Shown here in pieces: positions 25,093 to 26,159 of a stretch of DNA of 26,159 nucleotides (position 1 is the stretch's first letter; each line of letters begins with the position of its first letter). Origin of the DNA: a virus; the IMG/VR virus record IMGVR_UViG_3300021964_000444, positions 1 to 26,159 of that record; one strand, written 5' to 3'. The notes below the pieces were generated by a model. That model was given only the letters and a program-made list of their open reading frames with translations. It did not search any database and had not been told where the DNA came from. The position numbers and the translations under genes were made by a program.

Positions 25093-25251
25093 TTATGCTC
25101 CATTAAATAAATCTTCATTATTTGTTTGTTTTTTTTCTTCTTTTTCGCAACGACAGTGTTTGCAACAAAGAGTTTCGCCACCTGTATCATATTTTTGCCA
25201 ACAATACTGATTGCAGTGGCATTTATGTCCGCAATTTTGACAAAATATCAT
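25093..25251 (-). CDS. Cys/His-rich micro-protein, putative zinc binder (52 aa)
   Basis: The frame runs from ATG 25251-25249 to TAA 25095-25093. It is dense in metal-ligand residues: CQNCGHKCHCNQYC (Cys4, Cys7, His9, Cys11, His12, Cys13, Cys17) and LCCKHCRC (Cys29, Cys30, His32, Cys33, Cys35), then an acidic/Lys tail. This suggests two small zinc knuckles. It lies in step with the surrounding minus-strand genes, six bases before the next start. A CATAAATA motif seven bases before the ATG is the only nearby signal; no Shine-Dalgarno is seen. Function is unknown; regulatory or nucleic-acid binding is inference. Confidence 0.68.
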   Translation of the reverse strand: MIFCQNCGHKCHCNQYCWQKYDTGGETLCCKHCRCEKEEKKQTNNEDLFNGA

Positions 25252-25258
25252 ATGATTC

Positions 25259-25266
25259 TATTTATG
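25259..25266 (-). promoter_or_regulatory. Late-promoter-like element (CATAAATA)
   Basis: It has one mismatch to TATAAATA and lies between the stop of the lipoprotein-like gene and the ATG of the Cys-rich gene, seven bases before that ATG. It is one of four such motifs that abut a start codon. Confidence 0.3.
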
Positions 25267-25470
25267 TTAATATTTACAACGCACATTTGCGTGTTTTAGA
25301 TTCGTTTCTGTCAAATTTTCTTTATTTTCTAACGCCGAATCGCCAATTTTCTCTAAATCTGGCCTAATTTTACACGATTTTACGATACAAGAACAAAGGG
25401 TGAACAAAAAAAGTAAAAAAGTTAAGTAAATCAACCCTTTTTTAACCAATTTATTTGCTATTTTTACCAT
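25267..25470 (-). CDS. Small putative lipoprotein / membrane-anchored protein
   Basis: This 67-residue protein has a basic start (MVKIANKLVKK), a hydrophobic run GLIYLTFLLFLFTL (12-25) and then CSC. Leu25-Cys26-Ser27-Cys28 is a possible lipobox with lipidation at Cys28, although Cys at the -2 position is unusual. The remaining 39 residues are hydrophilic. Small lipoproteins of this size include phage outer spanins, but no partner is visible, so that is speculation. It is the first leftward gene after the strand switch, with GATAAATA 17 bases upstream and a weak AGAAA ribosome-binding stretch. The frame is AT-rich, so some chance of a spurious ORF remains. Confidence 0.5.
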   Translation of the reverse strand: MVKIANKLVKKGLIYLTFLLFLFTLCSCIVKSCKIRPDLEKIGDSALENKENLTETNLKHANVRCKY

Positions 25471-25514
25471 TTTTTTCTGTACTAATCTATTTATCCTGAT
25501 ATATTAGCTAGTAT
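25471..25514. promoter_or_regulatory. Divergent intergenic region between leftward late genes and rightward small genes
   Basis: These 44 bases separate the two directions of transcription. They hold a late-type motif for the leftward side. For the rightward side I see AT-rich sequence but no convincing -35/-10 pair, so the promoter of the rightward genes is not identified. Confidence 0.4.
25488..25495 (-). promoter_or_regulatory. Late-promoter-like -10 element (GATAAATA) at the strand switch
   Basis: It has one mismatch to the T4 late consensus and lies 17 bases before the ATG at 25470. It is the most upstream late-type motif of the leftward gene block, so it could start the transcript that enters the PAAR-gp25-gp6 genes. 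Confidence 0.45.
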
Positions 25515-25706
25515 ATGATAAACAAAAACATAAAAACAAATAATATGACGATAGTTAGAAATATCGCATATAAACAAATAGAAAAAATGAAGACTAATAT
25601 AAAAGATACTATTGAAGTTGACAATACTCTTTTAAATTTAATTGATATTAATATGAAAAACGCTATTAATAGTATCATTTACAATTATAAACTAAACAAC
25701 AAATAA
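25515..25706 (+). CDS. Hypothetical protein (63 aa)
   Basis: This is a small, Asn/Lys/Ile-rich, probably helical protein: VRNIAYKQIEKMKTNIKDTI, then EVDNTLLNLIDINMKNAINS. No domain is recognised. No good Shine-Dalgarno lies before the ATG at 25515; an in-frame ATG at 25545 (before TIVRNIAYKQ) is an alternative start, equally without a clear site. It is followed by 14 bases with AAAGGAG leading into the next gene. Being first of the rightward block it may be an early or middle gene, but that is inference from direction. Confidence 0.55.
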   Translation: MINKNIKTNNMTIVRNIAYKQIEKMKTNIKDTIEVDNTLLNLIDINMKNAINSIIYNYKLNNK

Positions 25707-25720
25707 AAGGAGAAACCACT

Positions 25721-25978
25721 ATGATTAAAGAAATGAACACTTTTAACAATAAATTATTTTCAATGTCTATTGAAGATTTAAATATCACTAAAGACTTAAT
25801 CGCTGATATTATTAAGAATAAAGTTAAGTCTGTAATGAAAGTCGGTATGAAAGTTAATGTAGTACAAAAGACTAAAAAGACACCTGGTGTTATTACAAAA
25901 ATTATGCAATCAAAATGTTTGGTTGACTTAAATGGTAGAATTTACAGAGTACCAATGTCAATGTTGGAGGTTGCGTAA
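25721..25978 (+). CDS. Small protein with SH3/KOW-like C-terminal half (85 aa)
   Basis: The start has a textbook AAAAGGAG ribosome-binding site. The N-terminal half is helical (MSIEDLNITKDLIADIIKNK). The C-terminal half reads VGMKVNVVQKTKKTPGVITK, then IMQSKCLVDLNGRIYRVPMS MLEVA. The G-x-x-V-x-V ... G-x-V-x-K-I ... V-D-x-x-G-R-x-Y-R-V-P pattern resembles small five-stranded SH3/KOW-type barrels seen in many short cyanophage proteins, which often bind nucleic acid or protein. I do not know a named family. The stop overlaps the next ATG as TAATG. Confidence 0.75.
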   Translation: MIKEMNTFNNKLFSMSIEDLNITKDLIADIIKNKVKSVMKVGMKVNVVQKTKKTPGVITKIMQSKCLVDLNGRIYRVPMSMLEVA

Positions 25979-26159
25979 TGACAATGTATAATATATCAGT
26001 AGAACAATATAATCAATTAAGAGAAAAGGAAGAAACTATGAAAAAACAAAAAAACAAAATGAAAAAAGTATATGAATATATGACAGTATTCTTCGCAGTA
26101 CTAGGTACCTTAGCTATGGTATCAGCAACTGGTGCGATAGAAACTGATCAATGGCTATT
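25978..26159 (+). CDS. Small membrane-anchored protein (partial, runs off right edge)
   Basis: The frame opens at ATG 25978 (TAATG overlap with the previous stop) and stays open to the window end, about 60 codons. The first part reads YNISVEQYNQLREKEETMKK. Then a basic stretch and one hydrophobic segment, EYMTVFFAVLGTLAMVSATG, precede AIETDQWL. This could be a membrane anchor or an uncleaved signal. An internal ATG at 26038 with AAAGGA eight bases upstream is a credible alternative or second start, which would give MKKQKNKMKKVYEYMT as the N-terminus. Function is unknown; the C-terminus lies outside the window. Confidence 0.65.
   Translation, partial: MTMYNISVEQYNQLREKEETMKKQKNKMKKVYEYMTVFFAVLGTLAMVSATGAIETDQWL

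Noticed and set aside
25122-25367. Plus-strand 81-codon frame
   Set aside because: It covers the Cys-rich and lipoprotein-like genes on the other strand, has no ribosome-binding site, and its translation shows no recognisable pattern.
1-26159. Depletion of common methylation sites (GATC, GANTC) or of GTWWAC
   Set aside because: GATC and GANTC sites are seen repeatedly, and GTTAAC and GTATAC occur several times, so only GTWAC stands out.
1-26159. tRNA genes, CRISPR arrays, IS elements, integrase or attachment sites
   Set aside because: No cloverleaf-like segments, regularly spaced direct repeats, transposase frames or terminal inverted repeats were seen; the window is almost fully coding for structural genes.

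Overview
This window looks like the late structural (baseplate and tail-fibre) region of a T4-like marine myovirus. The evidence is the run PAAR spike tip, gp25, gp6, a large wedge-type protein, fibres and chaperone, gp8-like wedge, then a 2081-residue DUF4815-type protein. This set and style is typical of cyanophages and pelagiphages. The DNA is AT-rich (about one third G+C by eye), which fits a SAR11/Pelagibacter or other low-GC marine host, but the host cannot be fixed from this window.

Layout. Positions 25515-26159 run rightwards and hold three small genes, the last cut by the window edge. Everything from 25470 down to 1 is on the minus strand. In transcription order it contains: a small lipoprotein-like gene, a Cys-rich micro-protein, two small conserved-type basic proteins, PAAR, gp25, gp6, a wedge-type protein (858 aa), a 55-aa micro-gene, a fibre with a cupredoxin-like insert (514 aa), three tandem paralogues, a tail assembly chaperone, the gp8-like wedge, the DUF4815 giant, a small coiled-coil protein, three small structural or fibre-like proteins, and a glycine-rich adhesin-like protein. 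A terminator followed directly by a late promoter then separates these from a cassette with one unknown gene and four consecutive, non-identical 2-oxoglutarate/Fe(II) oxygenases. Two further structural genes follow; the last has a long coiled coil and leaves the window at base 1.

Regulation. Most transcription units start at T4-late-type -10 motifs (TATAAATA or one mismatch). Some have a spaced Shine-Dalgarno, while others abut the ATG. Many genes are coupled by TAATG stop/start overlaps. No gap exceeds 100 bases, and no tRNA, CRISPR array, IS element or integrase was seen.

Most unusual points: (1) the pentamers GTAAC and GTTAC appear to be completely absent from the 26 kb although GTCAC and GTGAC occur about 65 times, so GTWAC looks strongly counter-selected; (2) four 2OG-Fe(II) oxygenases sit in one cassette among fibre genes; (3) one fibre carries an amicyanin-like CxxHxxM type-1 copper motif; (4) a 55-aa micro-gene appears to be a free-standing copy of a fibre repeat module, with a late promoter inside its own start.
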